Below, piece by piece: positions 8,627-17,206 of a stretch of DNA of 64,000 nt (the first letter of the stretch is position 1; each line of letters opens with the position of its first letter). Source of the stretch: DASSQJ01 sp963726295 (GTDB lineage: Bacteria; Actinomycetota; Actinomycetes; Actinomycetales; Dermatophilaceae); contig CAVSBW010000011.1 in assembly GCA_963726295.1 (NCBI GenBank), positions 1 through 64,000 of the forward strand. Reading direction: 5' to 3'. Position numbers and translations under genes: made by a program. The notes beneath the pieces were generated by a model. The model worked only from the letters and a program-made list of their open reading frames with translations, made no database searches and was not told the origin of the DNA.

Positions 8627-9748
8627 TCAGGCCGCGACGGCGGCCAGCAGCCCGTCGAGCACCGAGAGCCCGTGCTCGACGTCGTCGGTGGTCGTGTAGG
8701 GGGCCACGGAGAGCCGGAGCACCGGGCCCTCGTCGGTGGAGCCGGCCCAGAGGTCCACACCGTCCTGGTGCAGCTGCCGGAGCAGGGCCTCGGGGTCCGT
8801 GCCCGGGGGGAGGCCCACCGCCACCATGGACGGTGCCCGGGGTGCGGGCGCGAGTGGGGTCACCCCGCGGATGGTGAGCAGGCGGTCCTCCGCCAGGGCG
8901 GTGAGGGCGTACCGGTGCTCGCACAGCCCGGCGGCCAGGAGCCCTTGCTGGTAGGTGACCGCCTCGCCGCCGACCAGGTGGGCCACGACGTCGTCGGTGC
9001 CGGCCCAGGCGAACCGCCGTGCCAGGACAGGGTCGTCGGCGTACCAGCTGGTGACCACCGGCCGCACCGTGTCGACCGCCTCGGGTGGCACGACGAGGAA
9101 GCCCGCGCCCTTCGGCAGGTGCAGCCACTTGTGGAGCGTGAGGCAGACGAAGACTCCCGGCCGCGCGACCGGCAGGGGCACGAGCCCGGCGGTGTGCGCA
9201 CCGTCGACCACGGTGACCACTCCACGGGCCGACAGCTCCTCGGCGAGGTCGTCCACGGGGTTGACCTGCGACCACGGTGAGGTGACCTGGCTGACGACGA
9301 CGGCTCGCGTCCGCGGCCGCACCGAGGCCAGGATGCGGTCGGTCAGGCCGGCATGCCGGCCGTCGACGACCTCGACGTCCACCCCGCGGTCGGCGAGCAG
9401 ACTCATCAGCACGACGGTTGCCTCGTACTCGCGGCTCGTCGTCACGACGTGCTCGCCCGCCCCGAGTGCGAGGTGGTCGACCACGGTCTGCATCGCCGTC
9501 GTCGAGTTGCGGACGAACACACCGCGGTCGGGCGGGACACCCAGGTGGGCGCACACCGCCCGGCGCGAGGAATCGAGCAGCCCGAAGTGCCGGTCGTGGT
9601 AGAACGCCGGGTAGTCCTCCTCGGCCTCAGCCCGCAGGGCCTGCGCCGCCCGCAGCACGGGGAGTGGTGTCGCCCCGAACGACCCGTGGTTGAGGAACAC
9701 CTTCCCGGCACGCAGTGCGTAGTCCGCCCCTCGGTCCATGACGGCCAT
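8627..9748 (-). CDS. Class V aminotransferase, isopenicillin-N-epimerase-like
   Basis: A PLP enzyme of about 373 aa in the cysteine desulfurase/isopenicillin N epimerase group. It opens with LRAGKVFLNHGSFGATP, the usual start of epimerase-like members. The PLP-contact residues appear in FVRNSTTAMQTV and VVDGAHTAG, and the Schiff-base lysine in LTLHKWLHLPKGAGF. The C-terminal small domain includes DLWAGSTDEGPVLRLSVAPYTT. Start 9748 (MAVMDRG) or 9739 are both possible; longer extensions have no ribosome site. It could be a racemase, lyase or desulfurase; the genes around it give no hint. The 190 bases upstream separate it from the divergent next gene. Confidence 0.85.
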   Translation of the reverse strand: MAVMDRGADYALRAGKVFLNHGSFGATPLPVLRAAQALRAEAEEDYPAFYHDRHFGLLDSSRRAVCAHLGVPPDRGVFVRNSTTAMQTVVDHLALGAGEHVVTTSREYEATVVLMSLLADRGVDVEVVDGRHAGLTDRILASVRPRTRAVVVSQVTSPWSQVNPVDDLAEELSARGVVTVVDGAHTAGLVPLPVARPGVFVCLTLHKWLHLPKGAGFLVVPPEAVDTVRPVVTSWYADDPVLARRFAWAGTDDVVAHLVGGEAVTYQQGLLAAGLCEHRYALTALAEDRLLTIRGVTPLAPAPRAPSMVAVGLPPGTDPEALLRQLHQDGVDLWAGSTDEGPVLRLSVAPYTTTDDVEHGLSVLDGLLAAVAA

Positions 9749-9937
9749 CCTGCCCGCCCGTCGTCGCCTCGGGGCCTGCCCCGATCTGACGAACCTGTGA
9801 CGTCCGGAGCCGCCACCAGCAGCGACAGGCGGTCCCCACGTCGTCCGAACGGTGGGGTTCGGGCGGGTCGCGGCGCCGTCGCGGCGTCGGTCTGCTTGCA
9901 TGGGCATCGCAGGGCTGGGAACAGGGAGGGACCGACG

Positions 9938-10387
9938 ATGCAGTCCTGCTACTTCACCGCGGCCGACGACGAGACCGCGGTCGGCGCCCGGGCGTGGGGC
10001 GCGCCGCTCGGGAGGGACGACCTACCGGTCGTCGAGGCGGACGGCGTGATCGCCGTGCTCGCCATCCCCCGCCTGCTCGCCCTCGTGGCCGACCGCGAGC
10101 CCGTGGTCGACCTCGCCGTGGTCGACCACCTCTGGCCGCAGATGCCCGCCGACCCGCAGACGGACGTGTCGTGGATGGCGGAGCCGATCGTGGAGCGCCT
10201 CGCGCCGGCCCTGTGCGACGAGCTCGCCGCCATCGACCTCGCGCGCGCGCCCGACCTCGCCGCGCACTGGGCCCCGGCCATCCACTGGCCGGTGGCCGAC
10301 TGCGAACGGCTGGTCAGGGACCTCGTCGTGCTGGCCCGCAGCGCCCGCGAGCAGGGTCGTCCCCTCTACAGCCGGTACGCCCTCTGA
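9938..10387 (+). CDS. Conserved-looking hypothetical protein, 149 aa
   Basis: ATG 9938 has a strong ribosome site (GGGAGGG) eight bases upstream. The protein starts MQSCYFTAADDETAV, is acidic, carries several Trp residues (ARAWGAPLG, HLWPQMPAD, AAHWAPAIHWPVADCERL) and ends in a basic YSRYAL. No signal peptide or membrane segment is seen. I do not recognise the family. Third-position GC is high throughout and matches the neighbours, so it is very likely expressed. Its stop lies one base from the convergent stop of the lytic transglycosylase gene. Confidence 0.75.
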   Translation: MQSCYFTAADDETAVGARAWGAPLGRDDLPVVEADGVIAVLAIPRLLALVADREPVVDLAVVDHLWPQMPADPQTDVSWMAEPIVERLAPALCDELAAIDLARAPDLAAHWAPAIHWPVADCERLVRDLVVLARSAREQGRPLYSRYAL

Positions 10388-10388
10388 C

Positions 10389-11738
10389 TCAGTACCAGTG
10401 CGGGCTGCGCGACAGCCACGTGTCCCAGGCGCCGCACGGGTCGCCGTAGCGCCACGAGATGTAGCTCATGCCCCAGGCGATCTGCGTCGCGGGGTTGGTG
10501 AGCCAGTCACTGCCGGCGCTGGACATCTTGTACGCGGGCAGGGCCTGGGGGATGCCGTACGCGCCCGAGTAGGGGTTCGTCGCGCTCCAGCTCCACCCCG
10601 ACTCGCCGTTCCACAGGTTGACCAGGCAGGTGAAGTGCGAGCCGGTGTTCCAGCCGTAGCCGCCCATCATCGAGCGGGCCGTGGCCTGGGCCAGGGCGGG
10701 GGTGCCGCCACTGGAGGAGCCACCCGGCGACGAGCCGCCGGAGCCACTGGAGCCGCTGGAGCCGCCCGACGTGCCGGAGGAGCCGGAGCTGTCGGACCCG
10801 CCTGAACCGCCGGAGCCGCCGGAGGAGCCGGAGCTGGTGGACCCGCCGGAGGAGCCGGTCCCGGAGGACGACCCCCCACCGACGACCGGGGTGTTCGCGG
10901 CCTCGCGCGCGGCCCGGTCGCGGGCCGCCTGGGCGCGTTCCTCGGCACGGCGGCGCGCCTCCTCGCGCGCGGCCTCCTGGGCCGCCAGCCCGTCGGTGCG
11001 CGCGGCGGCCAGGGCGGCGGCGTCGCCGCGGAGCTCGTCGAGGCGGGCCGACAGGCTGTCGAGCTGCTGGGAGAGCGCGACCGCCCGGGCACTCGCCGCC
11101 TCGGCAGCGGCCCGGGCCCTGGCGCCAGCCCGTTCGGACGCCGCGGCCGCGGCGGCCTGGTCGCGGCGGGCGGCCGCGAGGTGGTCCTCCTGGGCCTTCG
11201 CGGAGGAGGCCGCGGTCGCGGCGAGGTCGAGGGCCTCGGCGGCGCGCATGCTGTTGCCGTCCATGACCACCTGGAGGTCGGAGACCGACTCCGGCGACGC
11301 CGACAGCATGAGGTCGAGGTTCTCCAGGGTGCCGCCGCCCTGGGTCCAGATCAGTGCGGCCTCGCTCTTGACCGCCCTGCGCGCGTCGTCGTGGGCCGCG
11401 CGGGCCGCGCGGAGCTCGACGGCGGCCTTCTGCGCCACGGCGGTCGCGAGGGCCAGCCGGTCCCGGGCCTTCTGCTCGGCCGCCACCGCCCGGGCGAGCT
11501 CGAGCTGGAGGGCGGTGAGAGCCGCCTGGGCGGCCTCCTGCTGGGCAGTCAGGTCGGCCACCCCGGCCGAGGCGTCGGCTGCCTGTTGCTGGGCCGATGC
11601 GACCTCACCGGCACTGGGCACGACCGGGTCGCCGGCGGGCAGGGGTGCTGCCATCGCCGACGACCCGGCCGTCAGCACCGCCGCGACCGCCACGGCCACT
11701 CCGGCGCGTCCACGGTCTCGTCGGCTCAGCACGGGCAC
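10389..11738 (-). CDS. Secreted coiled-coil lytic transglycosylase-like protein
   Basis: A 449-aa exported protein in three parts. A signal peptide (residues 1-31, ending SAMAAPLPAG) is followed by an Ala/Glu/Arg-rich coiled coil from about 45 to 280, as in NlpC/P60- and peptidase-associated peptidoglycan proteins. Next comes a linker of almost only Ser and Gly (about 285-345), and then a C-terminal domain with ARSMMGGYGWNTGSHFTCL, NLWNGESGWSW, NPYSGAYGIPQALP and GMSYISWRYGDPCGAW. That last block is the lysozyme-like SLT/Rpf-type fold with the catalytic Glu in NGESGW. It likely cleaves peptidoglycan outside the membrane, possibly at division. It is a single-gene unit. Confidence 0.85.
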   Translation of the reverse strand: MPVLSRRDRGRAGVAVAVAAVLTAGSSAMAAPLPAGDPVVPSAGEVASAQQQAADASAGVADLTAQQEAAQAALTALQLELARAVAAEQKARDRLALATAVAQKAAVELRAARAAHDDARRAVKSEAALIWTQGGGTLENLDLMLSASPESVSDLQVVMDGNSMRAAEALDLAATAASSAKAQEDHLAAARRDQAAAAAASERAGARARAAAEAASARAVALSQQLDSLSARLDELRGDAAALAAARTDGLAAQEAAREEARRRAEERAQAARDRAAREAANTPVVGGGSSSGTGSSGGSTSSGSSGGSGGSGGSDSSGSSGTSGGSSGSSGSGGSSPGGSSSGGTPALAQATARSMMGGYGWNTGSHFTCLVNLWNGESGWSWSATNPYSGAYGIPQALPAYKMSSAGSDWLTNPATQIAWGMSYISWRYGDPCGAWDTWLSRSPHWY

Positions 11739-11819
11739 ATTGTCACATCAGCACCATCCGACACGCCCGTCAAATGCGCAACTTCGTCCGGATCCTCCCC
11801 TACCATCCGGCGCGCGGCC

Positions 11820-12614
11820 TCACGGGTGGGCGACGAGCTCCCCGTGGAGGACGACGAACCAGCCGTCCGGACTCGTGGCCCACTCCCGCCAGGCCGCCGA
11901 GATGCCGGTGAGCTGAGCGTGGTCGCACCGCCCCTCGTCGACCAGCTGGCGGGCCAGCGCGGAGTCGACGATCCGCTCGGCCCACATGCCACCCCACCAC
12001 TGGCGGTCCTCGGGCGTCGCGAAGCACCAGACGGAGGCACCCACCGCGGGCGTCTCGAAGCCCGCGGCCCGCGCCCACGCGAGCAGCCGTCGACCGGCGT
12101 CCGGCTCACCGCCGTTCGACCGTGCGGCGACCTCGTAGAGCTCCCGCCAGCGGTCCAGCTCGGGCAGTGGGGGCCACCACGTGAACCCGGCGTAGTCGCT
12201 CTCGCGGACGGCCACGGTGCCTCCCGGCCGGCACACCCGCCGCAGCTCGGTGAGCGCCCGAACCGGGTCGGCCACGTGCTGGAGCACCTGATGGGCGTGG
12301 ACGACGTCGAAGGCGTCGTCGGGGAAGGGCAGGTCGTGCGCGTCGCCGACGACGAGGTCGGCGGACAGGGCCTGCCGGTTCAGCTCCGTGGCGGTGAGGG
12401 CCAGCGCCTCCTCGGTCGCCTCCAGCGCGGTCACCAGTCCGGGGGCCACGAGCGTGGCGAGGTCGGCGGTGATGGTGCCCGGCCCGGACCCGACGTCGAG
12501 GAGGGTCTGGCCGGCGTGCAGGTGCGGCAGCAGGTGCCCGGCCGAGTTCTCGGCGGTCCGCCACCGGTGCGAGCGGAGGACGGACTCGCCGTGGCCGTGG
12601 GTGTATCGCGCCAT
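11820..12614 (-). CDS. Class I SAM-dependent methyltransferase
   Basis: A 264-aa methyltransferase of the UbiE/methyltransferase-11 type. Motif I is LLDVGSGPGTITADLA, motif II ALEATEEAL, and the acidic substrate loop follows VVGDAHDLPFPDDAFDVVHAHQVLQHVADP, with post-motif LRRVCRPGGTVAVRESDYAGF. The C-terminal half (GFTWWPPLPELDRWRELYE) matches a subgroup acting on small metabolites; the substrate is unknown. ATG 12614 is the first Met that keeps the usual N-terminus. It lies 25 bases downstream of the DUF3754 gene on the same strand and may be cotranscribed with it. Confidence 0.85.
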   Translation of the reverse strand: MARYTHGHGESVLRSHRWRTAENSAGHLLPHLHAGQTLLDVGSGPGTITADLATLVAPGLVTALEATEEALALTATELNRQALSADLVVGDAHDLPFPDDAFDVVHAHQVLQHVADPVRALTELRRVCRPGGTVAVRESDYAGFTWWPPLPELDRWRELYEVAARSNGGEPDAGRRLLAWARAAGFETPAVGASVWCFATPEDRQWWGGMWAERIVDSALARQLVDEGRCDHAQLTGISAAWREWATSPDGWFVVLHGELVAHP

Positions 12615-12639
12615 GCGGTCAGCGTGGACCCGGTGGTGC

Positions 12640-13962
12640 TCAGCGGCCCCCGGGGGCCGCGATGCGGACGCGCCCGGCCAGCATCCGGACCGTGCGCAGG
12701 GGCCCGCGCCCCCCGTCGGCGTCCCGGGCGCCGGTGACGTCGGCCCCGTCGACGAGCGCGTCGCCGAGCTCACGCCACCGGTCGCGGAGCACCCCGCGCG
12801 CCTCCGAGAGGGGGACGGCGTGCCACGTGTCCGCGGTGCGCGATGCCAGGCCGATCCGTTCCACCCGCCGCAGCGCATCGGGCACGTCGAAGTCGACGCC
12901 GTCGCCGCAGCGCTCGTGCAGCCAGGACTCGACCCGGGCGTCGAGCCCCTCGCTCGTGTCGGGTCCCTCCAGCAGGCCGCGGTAGGCGAGCACGGCCTCC
13001 TTGAAGTCCTCTGCCTCCCCGGAGTCGAGCACCGTCCACAGCACCCCTGGCCCGTCGGCCAGGGTCCGCGTGTACAGCCCCTCCGAGAGCTTCCGCAGGT
13101 ACTCGGTCTTGCGGTTCTTGTACTTCGACCACTGCCGCCACAGGAAGCTGCCGAAGGCGGCGAAGGCGCCGAAGAGCGTGATCAGCGCCCCGGTGCTGAC
13201 CTGCGGGGTCTCGGAGCGCAGGCCGACGTAGGCCGCGATGAGGAGGCCGAGGAAGACCAGGGCGCTCCACAGCTTGGTCACCGAGACGACGACCCCGCCC
13301 ACGACCGCGGGCACACCGATGAACACCTTGTCGACGAGCCGCATGGACACCCGCGTGCCCGGGAGCAGCATCTCGAGGTCCGGCTGGGGCACGTCCTGGA
13401 AGAGCTTGACGTGCTCGGTACCGGGGGTGAAGGGCAGCTTGTCGAGGTCGCGGCCGGCCGCCTCGTAGTGGTCGGCCTCGTGGTAGCGCGCGTACATCGC
13501 CACCCGGTCGTACTGGTCGAACTCGATGGTGCGGCGTCGCAGCCCGTGCCACCGGGCCACCTCCTGCCGCTCGCGGGTGACCCCGCGCCGCCAGAACCGC
13601 AGGACGGCGAAGTCGTCGAGGTCGGCCCCGACGTCGACTGCGAAGACCGCCGACTCCCCGAGGGCGTCCTGCAGGGTCTCGACCGGGACCTCGTCGTAGT
13701 TGGCGCGGTCGAGGAGGTCGGCGAGCTCCTCGACCAGCTCGTCCCCGCCGGATTCGGCGGCGCTGCGAGCCCGTACCCAGCGCTCCCGGTACCAGCCGTG
13801 CAGCACCGCGCCGAGGACGTGCGCCGTGCCGCGCAGCTCCTCGGTGTCGTCCTCGTCGAGCCGCCGGGTCGCGAGGTCGACCGACTCGTCGGTGGTGAGG
13901 GGCAGGTACCGCGTCCTCGGCACGGACCCGCCCGCCTGCTGGCCGTCCTGCTCGTCGGGCAT
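12640..13962 (-). CDS. DUF3754 (TMEM143-like) membrane protein
   Basis: A 440-aa protein. Residues 1-210 are soluble and charged (VLRFWRRGVTRERQEVARWHGLRRRTIEFDQYDRV, KLFQDVPQPDLEMLLPGTRVSM). Two close membrane segments follow (VVVSVTKLWSALVFLGLLIAAYVGL and ALITLFGAFAAFGSFLWRQW), then a soluble C-terminus with WSKYKNRKTEYLRKLSEGLYTRTLADGPGVLW. That order and the KYKNRKTxYxxxL block are the DUF3754/TMEM143 hallmark. No biochemical role is established for the family. Start 13962 (MPDEQ) is preferred over 13980. It sits on the minus strand 25 bases upstream of the methyltransferase. Confidence 0.8.
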   Translation of the reverse strand: MPDEQDGQQAGGSVPRTRYLPLTTDESVDLATRRLDEDDTEELRGTAHVLGAVLHGWYRERWVRARSAAESGGDELVEELADLLDRANYDEVPVETLQDALGESAVFAVDVGADLDDFAVLRFWRRGVTRERQEVARWHGLRRRTIEFDQYDRVAMYARYHEADHYEAAGRDLDKLPFTPGTEHVKLFQDVPQPDLEMLLPGTRVSMRLVDKVFIGVPAVVGGVVVSVTKLWSALVFLGLLIAAYVGLRSETPQVSTGALITLFGAFAAFGSFLWRQWSKYKNRKTEYLRKLSEGLYTRTLADGPGVLWTVLDSGEAEDFKEAVLAYRGLLEGPDTSEGLDARVESWLHERCGDGVDFDVPDALRRVERIGLASRTADTWHAVPLSEARGVLRDRWRELGDALVDGADVTGARDADGGRGPLRTVRMLAGRVRIAAPGGR

Positions 13963-14019
13963 CGCTCCAGTCTGTCCCACCAGCCGGCCCGGCTGGGCGG
14001 TCGGTGGTGCGGGGGTCCG

Positions 14020-14517
14020 TCAGCGGGAACGGACCACGACGTCCGGCTCGCCGGTGGCCTCCTCGATGTCGTGCTCGGCCCGGCTGAGCAGCCCGTCGGC
14101 CAGGCGGCGGAGCGCCCGGGCGACGGCGATCTCGTCGCCGATGTGCGAGCTCGGGATGTCCGCGCCCGCGCGGTGGCTCTCCGCGCGGGCGGTCAGCGCC
14201 TCCGGCGAGTCCGCGAGGAGGGCCACCGTGGCCGTGGTGTCGTCACCCCGCTCGAACAGGGTCACGCGGACGGTCCACTCGCGCATCGTGCCGAGGTCGG
14301 GCCGCGCCACGACCTCGGACAGCTCGCGCTGGCCGGTCTCCGTCACGCGCAGCACCGCGCCCGGACCGGGGTACATGGTGCTCGTATGGCCGTCCTCCCA
14401 GCGGACCGTGTACGGCGGGGCGCCGTCGGGCCCGCAGTCGAGGACCTCACCGGCCCTCGTCGGCTCGTCGACGTGCTCTCCCGCAAGGATGATGTGGTCC
14501 CCGGACCTCGCCCTCAT
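14020..14517 (-). CDS. DUF1918-DUF1876 two-domain protein
   Basis: A 165-aa protein joining two small actinobacterial domains. Residues 1-60 are DUF1918, an SH3-like fold (GDHIILAGEHVDEPTRAGEVLDC, TVRWEDGHTSTMYPGPGAVLRV). Residues 80-155 are DUF1876, a dsRBD-like fold (EWTVRVTLFERGDDTTATVALL, HIGDEIAVARALRRLADGLLSRAEHDIE). The two domains are more often encoded as separate proteins in actinobacteria, so the fusion supports a shared function, which is unknown. ATG 14517 is preceded by GGAGAGGA. It is divergent from the SRPBCC gene at 14695. Confidence 0.85.
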   Translation of the reverse strand: MRARSGDHIILAGEHVDEPTRAGEVLDCGPDGAPPYTVRWEDGHTSTMYPGPGAVLRVTETGQRELSEVVARPDLGTMREWTVRVTLFERGDDTTATVALLADSPEALTARAESHRAGADIPSSHIGDEIAVARALRRLADGLLSRAEHDIEEATGEPDVVVRSR

Positions 14518-14694
14518 GGCCGTCTCCTCTCCTCCTCGTCACCCGCTCACGAGGTGTGCCGGGGCGGTGGCGACGGCCCACGGCACCCACCTCCATCGTG
14601 CCCGTCCGGCGGCCGGCGCGACAGCCCCCCCGGACGTGGCGTTCGTCGCGGGACGCGGGTTCCGCCGTCGCCCGGATCCGGTCACACTGTCCCG

Positions 14695-15156
14695 ATGGGC
14701 AAGAGCTACACCGTCGAGCGCACGGCCACCACCACCGCGTCGGTGGGGCGGGTCCACGGACTCGTCGCGGACTTCCACGAGTGGCGGGCCTGGTCGCCGT
14801 GGGAGGACATCGACCCGGGGATGTCGCGCACCTACGAGGGCCCCGACTCCGGGGTCGGGGCCAGGTACGCCTGGGACGGTGACAGGAAGGCGGGGGCAGG
14901 GACGATGGAGGTCACCGGTGACCTCCCCGAACGGATCGACGTCGACCTCAGCTTCACCCGCCCGTTCCCGTCGCGCAGCCGGATGCAGATGCTCATCACC
15001 CCCACCGGCGACACCACCGTCATCACGTGGCGGCTGCTCGGCGAGGTGTCGGGGGCGGCCCGGCTGTTCTTCCTGGTCAAGCCCATGGACTCGCTCATCG
15101 GGCCCGACTTCGAGCGTGGCCTCGAGCGGCTGACCCGTGTCGCCGAGGCCGGGTGA
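14695..15156 (+). CDS. SRPBCC-family (polyketide cyclase/START-like) protein
   Basis: A 153-aa helix-grip protein: MGKSYTVERTATTTASVGRVHGLVADFHEWRAWSPWEDIDPGM is the standard start of the polyketide cyclase/dehydrase subgroup, followed by GVGARYAWDGDRKAGAGTMEVT and TTVITWRLLGEVSG. Such proteins bind small hydrophobic ligands; no ligand can be named. The ATG lies only six bases after a CACACT, and no ribosome site is present, so the transcript may be leaderless. The stop overlaps the GTG start of the NYN-domain gene (GTGA), so the two are cotranslated. Confidence 0.8.
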   Translation: MGKSYTVERTATTTASVGRVHGLVADFHEWRAWSPWEDIDPGMSRTYEGPDSGVGARYAWDGDRKAGAGTMEVTGDLPERIDVDLSFTRPFPSRSRMQMLITPTGDTTVITWRLLGEVSGAARLFFLVKPMDSLIGPDFERGLERLTRVAEAG

Positions 15157-15566
15157 GGAGCGAGCGCCTGCTCGTCGTCGACGGCGCAAACGTCGTCGGC
15201 TCGCGGGCGGACGGATGGTGGCGGGACCGCGCCGGCGCGGCCTCCCGCCTGCACGCCGCCCTCCGCTCCGCCGCGCTCCCCGCGGACCGGGTGGTCCTCG
15301 TCCTCGAGGGCCGCGCCCGGCCCGGGGTCCCCGAGGGCGCGGACGGTGACGTGCTGACCGTGCACGCGCCCGGCTCCGGTGACGACGAGATCGTGCGCCG
15401 GGCCGGCGACGGCGTCCGATCGGGCGCGGCCGTCACCGTCGTGACGGCCGACCGCGCGCTGACGGCGCGGGTCGAGGCCACCGGGGCGACGGTGCTTCGG
15501 CCCGGACGGCTGCTCGCGCTGCTGGCCCCGAGCGCCCCGGACGACACGGGGGAGCGCGCGCACTAG
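15153..15566 (+). CDS. NYN-domain (YacP/PIN-like) putative RNA-processing protein
   Basis: A 137-aa protein beginning LLVVDGANVVGSRADGWWRDR, the N-terminal Asp/Asn signature of NYN/YacP PIN-fold nucleases. A second acidic site follows in PGSGDDEIVRRA, and a third in VVTADRALTARVEATGA. These are the conserved acidic residues expected to bind metal for RNA cleavage. The GTG start overlaps the preceding stop by GTGA. The relation to the SRPBCC protein is by position only. Confidence 0.75.
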   Translation: MRSERLLVVDGANVVGSRADGWWRDRAGAASRLHAALRSAALPADRVVLVLEGRARPGVPEGADGDVLTVHAPGSGDDEIVRRAGDGVRSGAAVTVVTADRALTARVEATGATVLRPGRLLALLAPSAPDDTGERAH

Positions 15567-15615
15567 CCTTGCCGGAGGCCGCGCCGACGACGGCCGCCCG
15601 ATGAAGGGGAAGTCG

Positions 15616-16662
15616 ATGAACCGTCGATCACGGGGTGCGGCGCTCGCCCTCCTGCTCGGTGTCGTCGCGCTCGCGCGACCGCTCGTCGCTCGCCGCGCCG
15701 CCGTGTCCGAGGTCCCGGCCGGGCTGCGGAGCCCCATGTGCTGGGTGCCGTTGCCGACGACGCCGCTCGCCGTGCGGCTGCTGCGAGCCCTCCCGGCGCC
15801 GCCGACACCGGTCCGCGACGGCGTCACCGTCCGGGTGCGCACGGTCACAGCCGGTTCGGGCCGCGAACCGGTGGCCGTCACGGTGTACGAGCCGGCCGGT
15901 CGCGACCGGCCGAGCGGAGCGGTGGTCTGGACCCACGGCGGTGGCTACGTCCTCGGCGACCCGGTGGGCTACCACCACGTCTGCAGCCGCATCGCCGACG
16001 AGCTCGGGGTCCTCGTCGTCAGCGTCGACTACCGGCTCGCCCCCAAGCACCCGTTCCCCGCCGGCCTGGAGGACGCGTACACCGCCCTGCTCTGGGTGCA
16101 CGAGGCTGCCGACGAGCTGGGCGTGGACCGGGCGGCGGTGGCGGTGGCGGGGGACAGCGCCGGGGGAGGGCTGGCAGCGGCCCTGGCCCAGGTGGCCCAC
16201 GACCGTGGCGAGGCACCCGTGTGCTTCCAGGCCCTCCTCTACCCCATGCTCGACGACCGCACCGTGCTGCGCGAGGAGCACGACGGCCGGGGCCGGATGC
16301 TCTGGACCCCGTCGAACAACGCCTTCGGGTGGACCGCGTACCTCGGCACCACCCCGACGCGGGAGACCGCGCCCCAGTACGCCGCGCCGGCGCGCCGCAC
16401 GGACCTGTCCGGCCAGCCGCCGGCCTGGATCGGTGTCGGCGACCTCGACCTGTTCTTCGAGGAGGACGTCGACTACGCCGAGCGGCTCGTGGCCGCCGGC
16501 GTCGACTGCGAGCTCCTCGTCGTCCCGGGGATGTACCACGCGGCCGAGCGCTTCCGTCCCGACGACGCGCGCATGGTCGACTTCAGCCAGAGCATGGTCG
16601 AGGCGCTGGGACGCGGACTCGGCCGGCCGTCGACGCGGCCCGCAGTAGCATCGACCCCGTGA
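15616..16662 (+). CDS. Alpha/beta hydrolase, hormone-sensitive-lipase-type esterase
   Basis: A 348-aa esterase. After a hydrophobic N-terminus (GAALALLLGVVALARPLVARRAA, a signal or anchor) come the oxyanion motif HGGGYVLG, the nucleophile motif GDSAGGG, the Asp region GVGDLDLFFEED and the His in PGMYHAAERF: a complete HSL-family catalytic triad. It likely hydrolyses short acyl esters at or outside the membrane. ATG 15616 follows an AAGGGGAAG site; ATG 15601 is an alternative. The stop overlaps the GTG of the ACT-domain gene. Confidence 0.85.
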   Translation: MNRRSRGAALALLLGVVALARPLVARRAAVSEVPAGLRSPMCWVPLPTTPLAVRLLRALPAPPTPVRDGVTVRVRTVTAGSGREPVAVTVYEPAGRDRPSGAVVWTHGGGYVLGDPVGYHHVCSRIADELGVLVVSVDYRLAPKHPFPAGLEDAYTALLWVHEAADELGVDRAAVAVAGDSAGGGLAAALAQVAHDRGEAPVCFQALLYPMLDDRTVLREEHDGRGRMLWTPSNNAFGWTAYLGTTPTRETAPQYAAPARRTDLSGQPPAWIGVGDLDLFFEEDVDYAERLVAAGVDCELLVVPGMYHAAERFRPDDARMVDFSQSMVEALGRGLGRPSTRPAVASTP

Positions 16663-17177
16663 CAACGCTCGTCCTCACCGTCATCGGCGACGACCGCGCG
16701 GGCCTGGTCAAGGCCCTCGCCGACGTCGTCGCGGACCACGACGGCAACTGGGAGCGGAGCCACCTCGCCGAGCTCGCCGGCAAGTTCGCGGGCATGGTCG
16801 AGGTGTCGGTGTCGCGCGAGCGCTCCGAGGCCCTGCAGGCCGCGCTGCGCCCGTTGCAGGGAATGCTCGAGGTCGAGGTGCACGAGGCCGACATCGTGGC
16901 CGGCGAGAACCGCCGCGAGGTGCTCGTGGAGCTCGTGGGCAACGACCATCCCGGCATCGTGCGGGCCGTCTCCGGGGCTCTCGCCGACCACGGCCTGTCC
17001 GTCACCGAGCTCGAGACGGCGACGCGCGACGCGCCCATGGCCGGCGGCCGCCTCTTCGAGGCCCGCGCCGTCGTCGTCATCCCCGACGGCGCCGATCTCG
17101 CCGACCTGCGGACCGCCCTCGAGCGGATCGCCGACGAGGTGCTCGTCGACCTCACGTTCGGCGACGTCGGCGCCTGA
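16659..17177 (+). CDS. Tandem ACT-domain protein (GcvR-like)
   Basis: A 172-aa protein with two ACT domains: residues 2-75 (TTLVLTVIGDDRAGLVKALADVVADHDGNWERSHL, LAGKFAGMVEV) and 88-165 (REVLVELVGNDHPGIVRAVSGALADHGLSVTELET). This is the architecture of the glycine-cleavage repressor GcvR family. Such proteins sense amino acids; no ligand is proved here. The GTG overlaps the previous stop (GTGA). In addition, a TAGCAT hexamer ends seven bases before the GTG, so a separate leaderless transcript is also possible. Confidence 0.8.
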   Translation: MTTLVLTVIGDDRAGLVKALADVVADHDGNWERSHLAELAGKFAGMVEVSVSRERSEALQAALRPLQGMLEVEVHEADIVAGENRREVLVELVGNDHPGIVRAVSGALADHGLSVTELETATRDAPMAGGRLFEARAVVVIPDGADLADLRTALERIADEVLVDLTFGDVGA

Positions 17178-17206
17178 CCCCACCGGGGGCGACGCGAGGG
17201 CCCGGC

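Noticed and set aside
10681..11916. A plus-strand frame of Pro/Glu repeats
   Set aside because: It is the complement of the Ser/Gly linker and coiled coil of the transglycosylase.
11181..12737. A 518-codon plus-strand frame
   Set aside because: It is antisense to the lytic transglycosylase and methyltransferase genes; no ribosome site or family.
12388..15156. A 922-codon plus-strand frame across several genes
   Set aside because: Only its last 154 codons (SRPBCC) have family character. The rest is antisense to the methyltransferase, DUF3754 and DUF1918 genes and arises from GC-rich codon bias.
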